From positions 41,974,278 to 42,038,277 of the forward strand of contig NC_088784.1 of NCBI RefSeq assembly GCF_958450345.1: a stretch of DNA of 64,000 bases. Direction: 5' to 3'. Within the stretch, counting starts at the first letter, position 1. Each line of letters opens with the position of its first letter. Made by a program: the position numbers and the translations under genes. Under the pieces are notes generated by a model. The model worked only from the letters and a program-made list of their open reading frames with translations. It was not told the origin of the DNA and ran no database searches. The stretch is from Calliphora vicina (lineage: Eukaryota; Arthropoda; Insecta; Diptera; Calliphoridae). Shown here piece after piece: positions 34,638 to 45,377 of the stretch.

Positions 34638-35226
34638 TAGGGATGCCAAACGGGACTGGGTTTTACAAATCCCGGGATTCGGGATTTTAGAAATGTAAAT
34701 CCCGGGATCCCGGGATTTTTCGGGACCCCGGGATTTTTCGGGATCCCGGGATTTTTCGGGATTTTTCGGGACTTCGGGATTTTAGTTAAACGTCAAAAAC
34801 ATCAAATTCAACAATAAAAACTATTGATTTCATTAATATATTTAAGTAAAAATGTAACAAATCAAAAACTAATGCATTAAATTAAAATAAATGGTCCATG
34901 ATTTCCCCTAGCTCCACACAATTGTCCCCCGGAGTATTGTTTGAGCAGTCATAAATATCTTGATTATGCGGCAATCCTTATAAAATTTTGCACAAAATAA
35001 GTTGTAAGTACGAGATTAGTATTATAAATATGCTGAAATTTAGCTTTCTAAGTATTTTGGGTGTTCCAAAAATCTTCCTAAAATATCAAAAATCTCATAA
35101 TATTTCGGGATTTGTTAATCCCGAAAAATCCCGGGATTCTTTTTCACAAATCCCGGGATTCGGGAAATCCCGATCCCGAAAAATCCCGGGATTTTCGGGA
35201 TCGGGATTTCGGGATTGGCATCCCTA
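34638..35226. mobile_element. hAT MITE, TAGGGATGCC ends, TSD GTTCTCAG
   Basis: Perfect 8-bp duplications GTTCTCAG (34,630-34,637; 35,227-35,234) bound TAGGGATGCCAAACGGGACT and, inverted, TAGGGATGCCAATCCCGAAA. The ends are packed with TCCCGGGATT repeats in both orientations. It is a 589-bp non-coding sister of the element at 22,748, inserted in the LINE RNase H remnant. Confidence 0.93.
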
Positions 35227-35586
35227 GTTCTCAGACATCACTTCATATGATGATAAGGTTTTTAGAGCGGCCTGGCTATCCGACATAACAAATATCTTAG
35301 TATTTCTTAATCTCCTTCTTAAGCATTCATTGGAGCATATAAGGATGGCGTAAATCTCCGCCTGAAATGTTGAAGGTAATGTACCCATTGGAATCTGTGA
35401 ATTTTTTTGCACTAAGTGTATGAACTATTGATCTGTGAATGTTTTTGCAGTGAACAAAACGAACAGGTGACTTCTGCTTTTGGAAACAAAAAGTACATGA
35501 AGACTGAACAACATCACACTGTTCAATTGCCATAATTGTTCGTTCTTGTTCGTTCATGAACAATCCAACTCTACTAGAAATTTATG

Positions 35587-35930
35587 GCCCTAACTATGAA
35601 AAAAATGTTAAAGTTAATTTTTGTAAAAGTCGACTTTATTTTAAAATAGAACTTCTGTTTTTATTTGAAAAAAGCTTCAAAATTTTTTGCAACATATACA
35701 TTAAAATAATTGAAAATATTTTTCAATAAATGGAAATAAAAAGAAGAAATTTCAAAAAATTATAAAACAAATTGTACATAAAAGTTCAAAACACAAAGCT
35801 TTTTTTTGAAATAATAAAACAACATTTTAAATTACATATATTTGAAATTTGTGTTATGGTACGAAATTTAAAATAAAAGTCAGCTTTATGGACTTAAAAT
35901 CGATTTTAAGGCTTTCGTAGTTAGGCTGTT
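35587..35930. mobile_element. 344-bp MITE with CCTAACTACGAAAG ends
   Basis: The left CCTAACTATGAAAA and inverted right GCCTAACTACGAAAGCC form a TIR. A relative lacking the left end is at 13,850-14,172. No clear TSD. Confidence 0.6.
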
Positions 35931-37331
35931 TAATTACAAAATCATACATTAACAACCAAAATAAACAATCTGAAATTTAATATTATAAAAACTAATTTTC
36001 ATTGAAATCCGCCAATATTAAAGGGTTAAACTCTAATTCATATAATGATAACTACTGTCCGTTTATTAGTATCGCGAAATTTGGGATTTGAAATTGCATG
36101 GAATTTTATGATTTTTTTATATCAAGGTACAATGGGTTAACGATGTTAAACGTCTATAATAAATAAAATAAAAATGCTATTTTTAATTCGATTTTATTTC
36201 AACACTAAATTTGTTTGAAAATATTGATCCAAAACTCGAAACTTCAAATGAAACGTGCAACTGATTTTGGGTAAAATGTTCAGACCTTGGGAGGACAGAA
36301 AATCGAAAACGTAAAATTTAAGTGCCACCTTAATTTATATAAATGTTACACTAATGCCGCTTTATTCAGATGCGAGTACAATGTTGTATGTGGCAAGTGG
36401 AGATGCAAAAATAGTAACGGTTACAATCATTTCATATGCTAATAAGAGGTTCTTCATGTGTTTCGCAATAATGACTGAGATGATGTAGATGACGATGGCA
36501 AGGATAACATTATTCTACATGTATCTGCTAACTGTTGAGGTAGCTATCTCCGTTACACATACACACCTAATTCAAGGTTTTAAACATGGTAATGATGTGG
36601 CTTAAGTTGAATGTACTATTATTACACCGTACAACGTCATTTTTAACACATGAACCGCACCATATACATCCATATGAAAGTACATGTAGTTTGTGTTATC
36701 ACTGCATACTCAGATTTTCATATCCTGATAGTTTGTCCTTTTTAAATGACTTTAAAATTTTAAGTATAATATTTTTACTTACCCTACTATGATGTTATGG
36801 CTATTAAATTATGGTACAGTTATTTGACTTAATCTTTTAGAAGTAAATAGTGACAAAATTCTCTTAAAACATTAAATTCTGTAAGATCCTTCAGATTTTA
36901 TAAAAATATTAAAAGTAACTATATCACAATGTAATACATCATTCCCACATTTGGTGCCTATAGCTATATTTATTTGGCTTTTTTCTCTTATATAGATGAC
37001 GAAATAAACGTGGCCACTGTAAAATTTTCATTTTACTGTACAGGTAACTGGTCCTTATAGAACAAATTCAAAAATATGATAAGAAATGCAAAACGCAGGT
37101 CATGATGGTATTACTTATACCAGCTGATCTACAGCACAATGCTGTTCTAATTGTGCACTGGCTAATTTTGATATATAAGGCCAGCCCTCGAAGCCTTACA
37201 TTCCGAAGTCATTGACTAAGTGCAATGTTGTCTTCTTACCTAATGTTTTTTTTATAAATTTTTTTTAAACAAAAACAAACAAATCCGCAACCCTCATATT
37301 AATAGTCCAGCACACTATCGACTGGTCTATC
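35931..37331. other. No gene seen
   Basis: Short ORFs only (up to 68 codons), without domain. No recognised repeat. This may be low-copy sequence. Confidence 0.4.
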
Positions 37332-38128
37332 GGGGCACCTATAGATGGGAAGACATCCCATACGAAACTGAAGGACTACAGATTCTTCCATCTGAAAACT
37401 GTGGAAAGGCTGATTGATATTCACATGTGAATGTCTATTGGATCCGACCTACTGTCTGCCTTTCAACATGCGTACATGAATGGAAAATCTGTTGAGACTA
37501 TGCTTCACTCGGTTGTGAGTCACATTGAATAGACTCTGGAGTACGGAGAACATATATTGGCATCGATCTTGGATATAGAAGGGGTTTTCAGCAATGTTAC
37601 CCCGGGAGCAATAACATCTGCATCTACAGAGTCTGGACATCGATTAGTCTAATTGCCGAATAGTAGATGATATAACCGAAGGGTTATATCATCTACTATT
37701 GGCGCAACTACCATATACAGCATGGCGAACCCTGGGACTCCTCAAGGGTGTGTTTTATCACCCCTACTGTGGAATCTTGCAATAAATTCAGTACTCATGG
37801 AGCTTGACTCTGTGAGTTATAAGGCGGTTGATGACTCCGTTGCAGTGTCTGGTAAATATTTGGACACTATCTCGCAAAGAAGAGGAACTGCTCTTCGTAC
37901 ACTCTCTTTTCTCAAGAAAGTATAAGATTCCTATATTTCGATTACCACTTCTTAATTGTGTGGAATTGACTCTTTCCCATATTGCAAAGTGTTTAGGATT
38001 CAAAGCTATCTTGGAATAGAACTCAATCGAGAGTGTCTAATGGTGCGGTTGCCATATACTCACTTAAGAAGGCTATAACCAAATGGATTATCGACATGGC
38101 TGTCAAGCCAATTCTACTCAATGGTGCC
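37332..38128 (+). pseudogene. LINE reverse transcriptase remnant (LOA/I-like)
   Basis: In order on the plus strand: DYRFFHLKTVERLIDIHM, then DLLSAFQHAYMNGKSVETML, ILASILDIEGVFSNVTPGAI, and NPGTPQGCVLSPLLWNLAIN, the RT fingers/palm motifs through the GxPQGxxLSP block. The catalytic FADD-like box is damaged: KAV is followed directly by DDSVAV, so the aromatic-Ala preceding the double Asp is lost. The thumb-region WIIDMAVKPILLNGA ends at 38,128 where a foldback element is inserted. There are several stops, and a perfect 19-bp hairpin at 37,659-37,700 replaces part of the domain. Confidence 0.85.
37659..37700. repeat. Perfect 19-bp hairpin inside the RT pseudogene
   Basis: AATAGTAGATGATATAACC (37,659-37,677), loop GAAG, then its exact complement (37,682-37,700). 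The right arm encodes the expected VISSTIG segment; the left arm is an inverted copy with no coding sense. Confidence 0.9.
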
Positions 38129-39054
38129 TAAAGTGGCCCTTAATAAATGAAAGTTGGATTTTGGCCATTCTCACCCCCCAGTTTGGTGAACATTAGTAAA
38201 AAAATCATCCTGAAAAAATTTGACCTTCACGATTTAAGGGTTAACGTTTTCCGATTTTAGTAAAAGTTTCAGGATATATTTAGAATTATCTGGACTATAA
38301 TATTCTGAATAAGTTTTGCTTAAAATTCATAAGAGTAAGGAAATGGAGCTCATTCGCCTAAAAATTGCCAAATAATTAGTTTTTCTCGTAAATTTCAAAA
38401 TTTAAATCGCAGGTACGGAAAAACTATAAGAGATATTTTCATAATTTTTTCACATTTTTATTCCCTATTATATTCTTAATAAATCCCAATGAGATGATCA
38501 AAAAAATCTGAAATTTGTTTAACAAAATTTTTAAAAATTTGAAAATTCCGTTAAAAAATTTTTATTTTTTGTTCATACCTAAGAATAGGTTAACGGTATC
38601 CTACGAAGACAAAAACGCATATACAAGTAAATATGGCCATATTTTAAGTAGAAATGTGCTTTTATTTTAATATTTATCAAAAAATGTTAATTTTGTTCCT
38701 ACATTTCTTGTTCTAATAGCCTGAGACACGGCCTGGCGATTTTTTAATAACTTTAACATTTTTTGACCAGTTTCTGTTTTTTATGTCTCATTAGAACGAA
38801 AATTGCGTACACATTTCTATTCTTTTAAATTAAATTGGAAAAGTATTTTTTTAATGGAAAAATTTTTACAAAAACTGAAAAAATGCCTTTTTTCCCCTTG
38901 TAAATGCATCTCAAAACTTCAGAGGGCTGGCGGCACGTCTTAACCCCAAACGATTTACCTAAAATTTTTTCAGGATGATTTTTTTACTAATGTTCACCAA
39001 ACTGTGGGGTGAGAATGGCCAAAATCCATATTTCGTTTATTAAGGGCCACCCTA
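38129..39054. mobile_element. Foldback element, internal deletion derivative, TSD ATGGTGCC
   Basis: Flanked by ATGGTGCC (38,121-38,128; 39,055-39,062). The left end retains only about 95 bp of the left arm (AAGTGGCCCTTAATAAATGA to ATCATCCTGAAAAAATTT) and then jumps into the right arm at GACCTTCACGATTTAAGGG. The right arm is otherwise complete to GGGCCACCCTA. Compared with 60,589-62,687, the whole centre and most of one arm are gone. It splits the LINE remnant. Confidence 0.88.
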
Positions 39055-39640
39055 ATGGTGCCCTTGTCAATTAACTGTCTGGGACATCTATTTGAAAATA
39101 TTGATTATTCCACTCCTAGACCTTTCCGCTAAAAGGGTTTTAATTTTTCCATCACGGATGGAAGGACTGATGGAATATAATCCCTTCGGGAAAACACAAG
39201 AAAATGTTTCACTAGACAGTATGGGCGCCTCACTACCAGATGGAGAGGTTGTTCGGAATTCCGCTCATATCATGCAAACGCTGGGTCCACGATGGACTCT
39301 ATACTTTCGCACAGACTAGATGGTCACTAGAGACCACATGTTCAACGGCAGGGACCATTTTGTCCAACTATTATTGTTGCAGAACTGCTGCACTGATAAA
39401 CATTACATTGTGACCGATTTAGAAACGTGGTCTAGGTGCTTAATTATTCCGTATAACGACTTATGCAGAAGATGCCGTAATGAAGCACAAGGTGAGACTG
39501 TGCAATATCTTCTCTGTCAATTTCCGGACCTGGCAAACTAAAGATTGGATAGTCTATGCGAATTTGTCTTCAACGATCCTTTAATATCCTGGAACTTTTT
39601 CCATAACTTATCCTATATTTTAAAGACATTATAATGCAGT
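39055..39640 (+). pseudogene. LINE RNase H / C-terminal Cys motif remnant, continuation
   Basis: Directly after the foldback insertion the LINE reading resumes and runs into RNase H-region text (RMEGLMEYNPFGKTQENVSL, SAHIMQTLGPRWTL) and ends with the C-terminal zinc-like motif LCRRCRNEAQGETVQYLLCQ, typical of LOA/I-group elements (CxxC...ETVxHLLCxCP). Stops and frameshifts separate the pieces. An A-rich 3' end is not obvious; a TIR element follows at 39,725. Confidence 0.8.
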
Positions 39641-39724
39641 ACTAGATTCCTTAATTTGTTCATTATATCTATATTTTTTAGTTTTTTTACAACTTAAAAA
39701 AATCTACTAAATAATACTTAATAA

Positions 39725-39974
39725 TTGGGGTATTCACTATTCAATATGACTATTTGGTCATATTGTCATAATGTCCTAATATATTATGATAGTTTAAATA
39801 AATTTTTGTTGTGTTTCAAACTAAAAAGTTCTAAACTAATAAGACTATTTTAACTATGTTTATTATTTTGTCATAAAATAATACTTTTTTTTGTTTAAAA
39901 CACAACAACAACTACTATAATATATTAGGACATTATGACAATACGACTAATAGGAGACCGTGTGAATACCCCAA
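39725..39974. mobile_element. 250-bp MITE, TTGGGGTATTCAC ends
   Basis: The left TTGGGGTATTCACTATTCAA and inverted right TTGGGGTATTCACACGGTCT pair. Arms also share TATTGTCATAATGTCCTAAT, so they are about 75 bp. Resembles hAT MITEs but no 8-bp duplication is visible. Confidence 0.7.
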
Positions 39975-40907
39975 ATGTTTTTTGAACAAAACTAATATAC
40001 TATAGATATGAAATTCTGGAATGTGGAACTTTACATGGACGTTACTAATACGTATAATCCTTTTTAGACAAATGGAAAGAAAACTTTCAAGGATATTAAA
40101 GGATTAACATTTTGAAGGATATTTTAGACAGTTTTGTTATTTTGATAAATTAAAACAAATTCTTCTATAGAGTGTCAAGATAATCCTTTTCTATTTGACA
40201 TCTATATCACAATACTAGGGAAAGTGCCAATAAAAAAAGAAGAAACTCAAATTTCACTTCCTTTGAAAATTTAAAATCCTTTTCACGATATGAAAAAGTG
40301 AAAATGCACTATGACTATATGAATTGTGTAGTTTCAAATACACACACTCACAAACAGATCAGACAAACAACTTTTTCGCAACTTCACATTTTTTTGCATT
40401 TATGTCGTCGAAGTGTTAGTAATTGAACCGAGAATTTTTTTTACAATAAAGCGAAGGTTGAAAATTTTAATTTTTTCCACTAATCTTGGAAATGGGCACT
40501 GTAAAATTTTCTGACTTTAGGTCCTTAATTGACTTTGTTATTTTTCATTAATAACACTATCCAACAGCATTTTTGGAACAAAATAGAGACCATATAATTC
40601 TGAAAGGGCATTGTGAGCAGATAATGGGTACGTTCGTAAATGCAGTAAATTCCGCGGGATTTTGTTCACCGGGAGTTTTTTTCCATGGAATTTGAATAGG
40701 AAAAATGAGAAAATTTAAAAAAAATCTCTAGGAATTTTTATTCATAATTGGACTGATTAACTTTATTTTTCAATTCAAAAGTATCTGCAGGGTAATATGA
40801 ATTGCAATGGCCAAAATTCACATATATCAATTGCACTCAGATCTTTAAAGGTGAAATTCCAACAAAATTTGTTAAATTTTTAGCCACAAGTTTAAAATTA
40901 TTGAGAT
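39975..40907. other. No gene seen
   Basis: AT-rich text with no recognisable frame. The last 60 bp may be upstream coding sequence of the hAT remnant that follows. Confidence 0.4.
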
Positions 40908-41126
40908 GCAGGTGGAACATTTCATTTTAAAGACTTATCATTGGCCGTTATTAATATGTTAATTTTACCAACCAGCAACGGTTGCGTAGAAAGAGAATTT
41001 CAATATGAACTTTTAGATTCATTGATAAGAATAGTAAGTTATATGAATGTTAATAAATTTTGTTGCAATTCATTTCAGCCTACAGATAAAATGTTAAAAA
41101 AGTTTAATTCTAATACAATGTATACT
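40908..41126 (+). pseudogene. hAT transposase C-terminal dimerisation domain fragment
   Basis: The frame reads FKDLSLAVINMLILPTSNGC, VEREF and, near the end, FCCNSFQPTDKMLKKFNSNT. This matches the hAT-family dimerisation region (LSxxLPxSNAxVERxFS...) plus the short CC-F-P-MLKKFN tail of one hAT/ZBED-like branch. The domain mediates transposase multimers. The usual S after ERxF and the VNxIK block are replaced and the catalytic region is missing, so it is a relic. The frame is open for 80 codons, which could also mean a short retained exon, but no other exon is seen. Confidence 0.75.
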
Positions 41127-41349
41127 TTTGATATCAATTTAATATAAATAACTAATGCACTAGATTTAAACCGAAATAAATTGACTTTATTATTTAATAC
41201 ATAAAATTAGTATGTACATATGTGAGAGTGTACCAAACAATTTTTTTTTTGAAATTTTGGAACGCATACCCTCTATTTTTTATATATATAAAACTATAGA
41301 TAAATATGAAATTTTGTCTTTCTATCATGATTGCACCCGTGCCGACTTG

Positions 41350-41616
41350 CGATTTAGTTTTGAGGTGCATTTACAAGGGAAAATGCAATTTTTTCAGTTT
41401 TTGTAAAAATTTTGCCATTAAATAATTACTTTTGCAATTTAATTTAAAAGAATCGAAATGTGTACGTAATTGTCGTTCTAATAAGATATAAAACACAAAA
41501 TTTGGTTAAAAAATGTTAAAGTTATTAAAAAATCGCCAGACCATTAACGTGTATCAGGCCACTAGAACAAGAAATGTATTAACAAAATGAACATATTTTG
41601 AGAAATATCCCAGCAA
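41350..41616 (+). repeat. Foldback arm fragment (TTAGGGTGGCCC family)
   Basis: It matches 60,730-60,980: GAGGTGCATTTACAAGGG, GTGTACGTAATTGTCGTTCT, CGCCAGACCATTAACGTG, AGGCCACTAGAACAAGAAAT. It stops abruptly at CCCAGC (41,612). Confidence 0.8.
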
Positions 41617-41974
41617 AATTTTTGTGAATTTTTGTAATGACAACTAGTTATTTCATGCATTATTTTGTAAGTAGTGGTGGTTACCCAGCACATTATTTTA
41701 TTTACTAGAATAAGTACTTATTTTTATACAGGTAGGTAATGAACTTTTGCATTTAGCACAGCTATCTAGTTTGTTTGACTGGAAAACGGGAGGTTAGTGG
41801 TATAGTTTTTGTGGAAGATCTTAATCCTCTAGGTCCTCTCAAGTTGACACTTTTTTCAAGAAAACCAAAAAAAAATCCTTTCAAAAAGGAGATTGAGGAT
41901 TAAAATAATCTACGAAAAATTTTAGTGAGGGTCACCTAAGATACCGAAGTTGTAAGTAAAGCTCTTTACGGTTA
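41617..41974. repeat. Left part of an older repeat split by a Tc1 element
   Basis: TTTTTGTGGAAGATCTTAAT at 41,810 is the inverted match of ATTAAGATCTTCCACAAAAA at 42,973, so these flank the Tc1 element as inverted arms of an older element. The rest is unassigned. Confidence 0.5.
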
Positions 41975-42942
41975 ATTAGAAAAATTACACGCCACCTTGG
42001 GTCTCACATTTTTTATGATCCGAATGATCTACAAAAAACATACATATGTAAGGTTACCACTCAAATTTCAAATACAATAAAAACAACTTGCTATCAGTTA
42101 TCCGTTCCCTATAAAAAGTTATACGCATCCAAAATTGAAATATGTAAAAATGGCCATAATTTTTAATTTTTTTTTTTGCAAAACACATTTTGCTTGAATT
42201 TTAAATTTTGGGTGTAAAACGCACACTATTTTTTTTAAAAAAGATTGTAAAAATTAAACATGAACATATTTAGGGGGCTACAAATTTGTTTATTAAATTA
42301 GTTAAGACTTCACTTAAAATATTGTTTACAAAAAAAATTCATTTGTACTTTATTTATTTTTTTTTACTTAATTTTCGAGATTAACAGCCATTTTTAAGCG
42401 TATTTTCCTATAAAAGAACTTTAATTTATGGGCCACTATAGCATTATTAATAATGTGTGGATGATCCTTTGTTATGGATTGTTTCAAAAATATGGTTTGG
42501 CATTGATTCCACTAATTTTTAAGCAGATTGGAATCAATTTCCTCCCAGACTTGTTTAATTCTTAGTTTCAGCTCTGTCACAGTCATTATGCTTTCATTCT
42601 AGGCATTATTTGCATAAACTTTACGAGCCATGTATCCCCACAAGTTCTTAATCGGGTTTAAGTCCGGACTACAAGCCGGCCAGTCCAACAGAGGAATGCT
42701 ATGTTCATTAAACCAAGATTTTGATTGCTTAGAAAAATGGATTGCAGCATTATCTTGTTGGAATATGCAATCTTCATTCATTTTGTCATCCATCCGCTTA
42801 CGTGAGCCAAGTTTTATGCTTTTGCATCTTTTCGGATCATACACAAATTTTTTCCTGCAAAACAAAACTTTTTTGGGAAAAAGCGTAAAAAATACGTAAT
42901 TTTTTAAATGTGAGACCCAAGGTGGCTTGAATTTTTGCTAAT
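41975..42942 (-). mobile_element. Tc1-like element, 968 bp, internally deleted
   Basis: The left GCCACCTTGGGTCTCACATT and the identical inverted right end define the TIR, with ATTAG plus A-rich outermost bases. TA lies at 41,973-41,974 and 42,943-42,944. As in the 11,017 element, the transposase 5' portion is missing. Confidence 0.82.
42390..42865 (-). pseudogene. Tc1-like transposase remnant, third catalytic residue E to K
   Basis: The minus-strand reading gives CIFQQDNAAIHFSKQSKSWF, then LLDWPACSPDLNPIKNLWGY and ARKVYANN. The second catalytic Asp (QQD) is present. Exactly 34 residues later the expected Glu of PIENLWG is Lys, which would abolish cleavage. A stop separates the block from the C-terminal tail (TVTELKLRIKQVWEEIDSNL), which continues to about 42,390. 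The DNA-binding domain and the first catalytic Asp are deleted. Confidence 0.9.
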
Positions 42943-42944
42943 TA

Positions 42945-44010
42945 ATCCTCTATCTCCTAAAGAGAGGAGATAGAGGATTAAGATCTTCCACAAAAATGTT
43001 CCCCATAAAATTCCACAATATAACTCTGACAATAAGAATTCTCTCAGACATTAACTTACAACATTTTTATTCAGTTAGTATCAGTGTTGCCAATTTAGCC
43101 CTTTTCAATCTTGTTTAGCCACAAAAAAATTAATTTAGCCTTTAGCCATATATGTATATTTACTCTAATGAAAATTATATATTTACTCTAATGATCTGAA
43201 ATTTTTGATGTTGAAAATTAGTAAAATCAGTTCAAAAAAATTGGCAGGGATATTATGACAAAAATTAACTAAAAATGTTGAACCAGTAAACAATTTAAGC
43301 ACATACAAATTGTTGGACCTTCCAAACATTAACAAAATGCCATAACTAATATAGAGAAAATGGACGTTATATGAATAAAAATTGTTAATAAATATGTTAA
43401 TGTTTTACGCGCGGGTCCGGGCGTTTATAAAATCATATATAGGGTTAAAGAGAATACTTTTAACTTTATCTGGGAGATGTATTGACGTAAATATAGTACT
43501 TTAACAAATATTTTATAACACATGCCATGTGTTACATGAGATGCATATTTGCCATACTATATTCACTTATCAAAATATTCTCCATCGATTTCGAAGTTAT
43601 CTCATAATTATACATAATTTGTCTTTCATATAAAAAAAATTGCCTAGGAGCATTTTGCAGGCCAGGTGAGAAATACGAGACTTTAAAAACATCGGCATAT
43701 GATATACGTGTGGCCCCATATTACGTTATTTTAAAGTTAAGGATCAACATACAGGAATAAATATTCTTATTTTCTTGCATTTGAACGTGTGTTATATTCA
43801 TATATTTTTGTTTGTCTATTCGGCATAGCCAAATGTAACATTTTAAGTTGTTTTTTGTGTCAAATGTATGTATTTTTTTAAATAAAAATTTTAGCCCTTT
43901 TTTATCCACTTTTTGTTCACCATGAATTGGCAACACTAGTTAGTATAATGCTCCCTTCGATAAAAAATTAAAACTTTGACCCACTGTAAAAAAATTCAGA
44001 ACAGCTAGAC
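42945..44010. repeat. Dispersed repeat (family of 1,131-1,360) interrupted by a hAT
   Basis: The 42,963-43,081 segment plus 43,947-44,000 match 1,190-1,350. The hAT at 43,082-43,938 sits between them. The start has a small palindrome CTCTATCTCC...GGAGATAGAG (42,949-42,975). Confidence 0.75.
43082..43938. mobile_element. hAT element, CAGTGTTGCCAATT ends, TSD GTTAGTAT
   Basis: Perfect 8-bp duplications GTTAGTAT (43,074-43,081; 43,939-43,946) bound CAGTGTTGCCAATTTAGCCC and the inverted right end (T)AGTGTTGCCAATTCATGG, whose last base has mutated. 857 bp, non-coding. An ATATTTACTCTAATG unit is duplicated near 43,150-43,195. Insertion into a repeat also present uninterrupted at 1,131 confirms the boundaries. 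Confidence 0.93.
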
Positions 44011-45377
44011 TATAAGTTTATTCTACATAAATTATTTACTCAACATGCCCTTTCAGAATAACAGGGTCGCTATTCTGTTCCAATCAAAAAGTATCAATTT
44101 ATTTGACAGACAAAATTTATTTTAAATGTTTAATAAATCGAAATAAGTACCATTATTTACACAATTTCAAAACTTTCAATTAATTTCCGGCACGGGTTCT
44201 AGTTATCCGATTGCTATTAAGTTACTAATGAACAAAATAAGACCAATCTAAAGCAAATCATACATACTTATGTACAAACTTACTTACACTAACACTTTGT
44301 ATGAGATTTAAAAAAAAGTTTGTAAAGTGCAGCCGCAGCAACATTAGGATCAACAACAACATCAATAATAATAACATCATTATCATACACACTCGTACAA
44401 CATGTATATTGAAAACTTGCAACACATTATGCAACATAATAGACAAACACAATAACATTAAAAGTATGCACCACCAACAGACAAACAAAAAATAAGTACT
44501 CCTTCACATAATGTTGTGGTTTGTTGTTTCGTTGGTTGCTGGTTGTTGCATTCAACATTACCTTCAAATTCAAACCGTACATGTACGTTCAGATTGATCA
44601 AATATTTGAAGACGTGAATACTAAAGAATGGAAATTATTGTCAAAAAATAGAAAACTCAAATTTATTTGTAACTTCGGATTAATTTTAGATATACCACCT
44701 TTACGGTTCCGTTGTGTGGTACTTGGTCTACAGTAAATTACACCTTCACAAGAAGTGATTAGTGTTTTCCTTAAGCGATATCCGTCCGTACGTGTGATCG
44801 CTGGATTCAGATATGGTATCAGTTATAGTCATGAGAACATTGGTATTTAGAATCGGTTAAAATCGATACATAAATGTTTGAGATATAAGCATATCATTTG
44901 AATTGTCTTATAGTGCAATTTAAATGATAATTACGTGTTAATGAATAAGGTGGTCATAAAGGCAAAATGCGTTTGGAAAAACTTTACATTTAATGATTGT
45001 ATGGTTTGGATCATTTCGGCAACAGAAATAGTTTTTACGAAATACATATATAGAATGGAAAAAAAGAATTAAATCTCCTACTGGGTCTATTAATGCCTGG
45101 TATGTGGTAATTTTTTTATCATTTTGTTGACTTGTACACATGCACATTTTTAAAATTAAATAAAACTAATATATCTGTCAGTGCACCCTACAGCTATAAA
45201 AGCAGCAATTATAAATATTGCACTAGATATAATGCTATTCAGTTAACTTTGGCAGGTATTATTTACAGTTGTGAGCCTTTCAATTAACGAATCCCTGTCA
45301 TCAGTAACTTCTCTGATAAAATCATCATGTGTAATATTTTAAATTTGCTTACACCATCTGAAAGCTTTATTGGTCGT
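44011..45377. other. No gene supported; short dispersed repeat at 44,183-44,262
   Basis: TTTCCGGCACGGGTTCTAGT to CAAATCATAC (44,183-44,262) recurs near 57,787-57,895. (AAC/AAT)n microsatellite sequence spans 44,338-44,400. A plus-strand frame at 44,583-44,736 (QIDQIFEDVNTKEWKLLSKN...) has reasonable composition but no family I recognise and no context, so it is left uncalled. Confidence 0.4.

Larger units (their letters stand above)
33310..35412 (-). pseudogene. LINE RNase H domain remnant (LOA/I-like), split by two hATs
   Basis: Minus-strand text starting at 35,412 reads TFQAEIYAILICSNECL and IFVMSDSQAALKTLSSYEVM, the AE and SDSQAAL motifs of the RNase H domain that LOA/I-group LINEs carry after their reverse transcriptase. 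The reading continues across a hAT at 34,638-35,226 and another at 33,397-34,589, reaching ERIRSWVESEFSRFWGILPG around 33,310-33,380, the expected LINE C-terminal region. The upstream part (35,412-35,563) is shifted. Both interruptions have intact target duplications. The domain is dead. Confidence 0.78.

Noticed and set aside
44258..44495. Antiparallel ORFs over (AAC/AAT)n
   Set aside because: Microsatellite-encoded Asn/Leu runs.
44583..44736. Plausible-looking frame QIDQIFEDVNTKEWKLLSKN
   Set aside because: Interesting composition, but too short, with no recognised family and no neighbouring exon.
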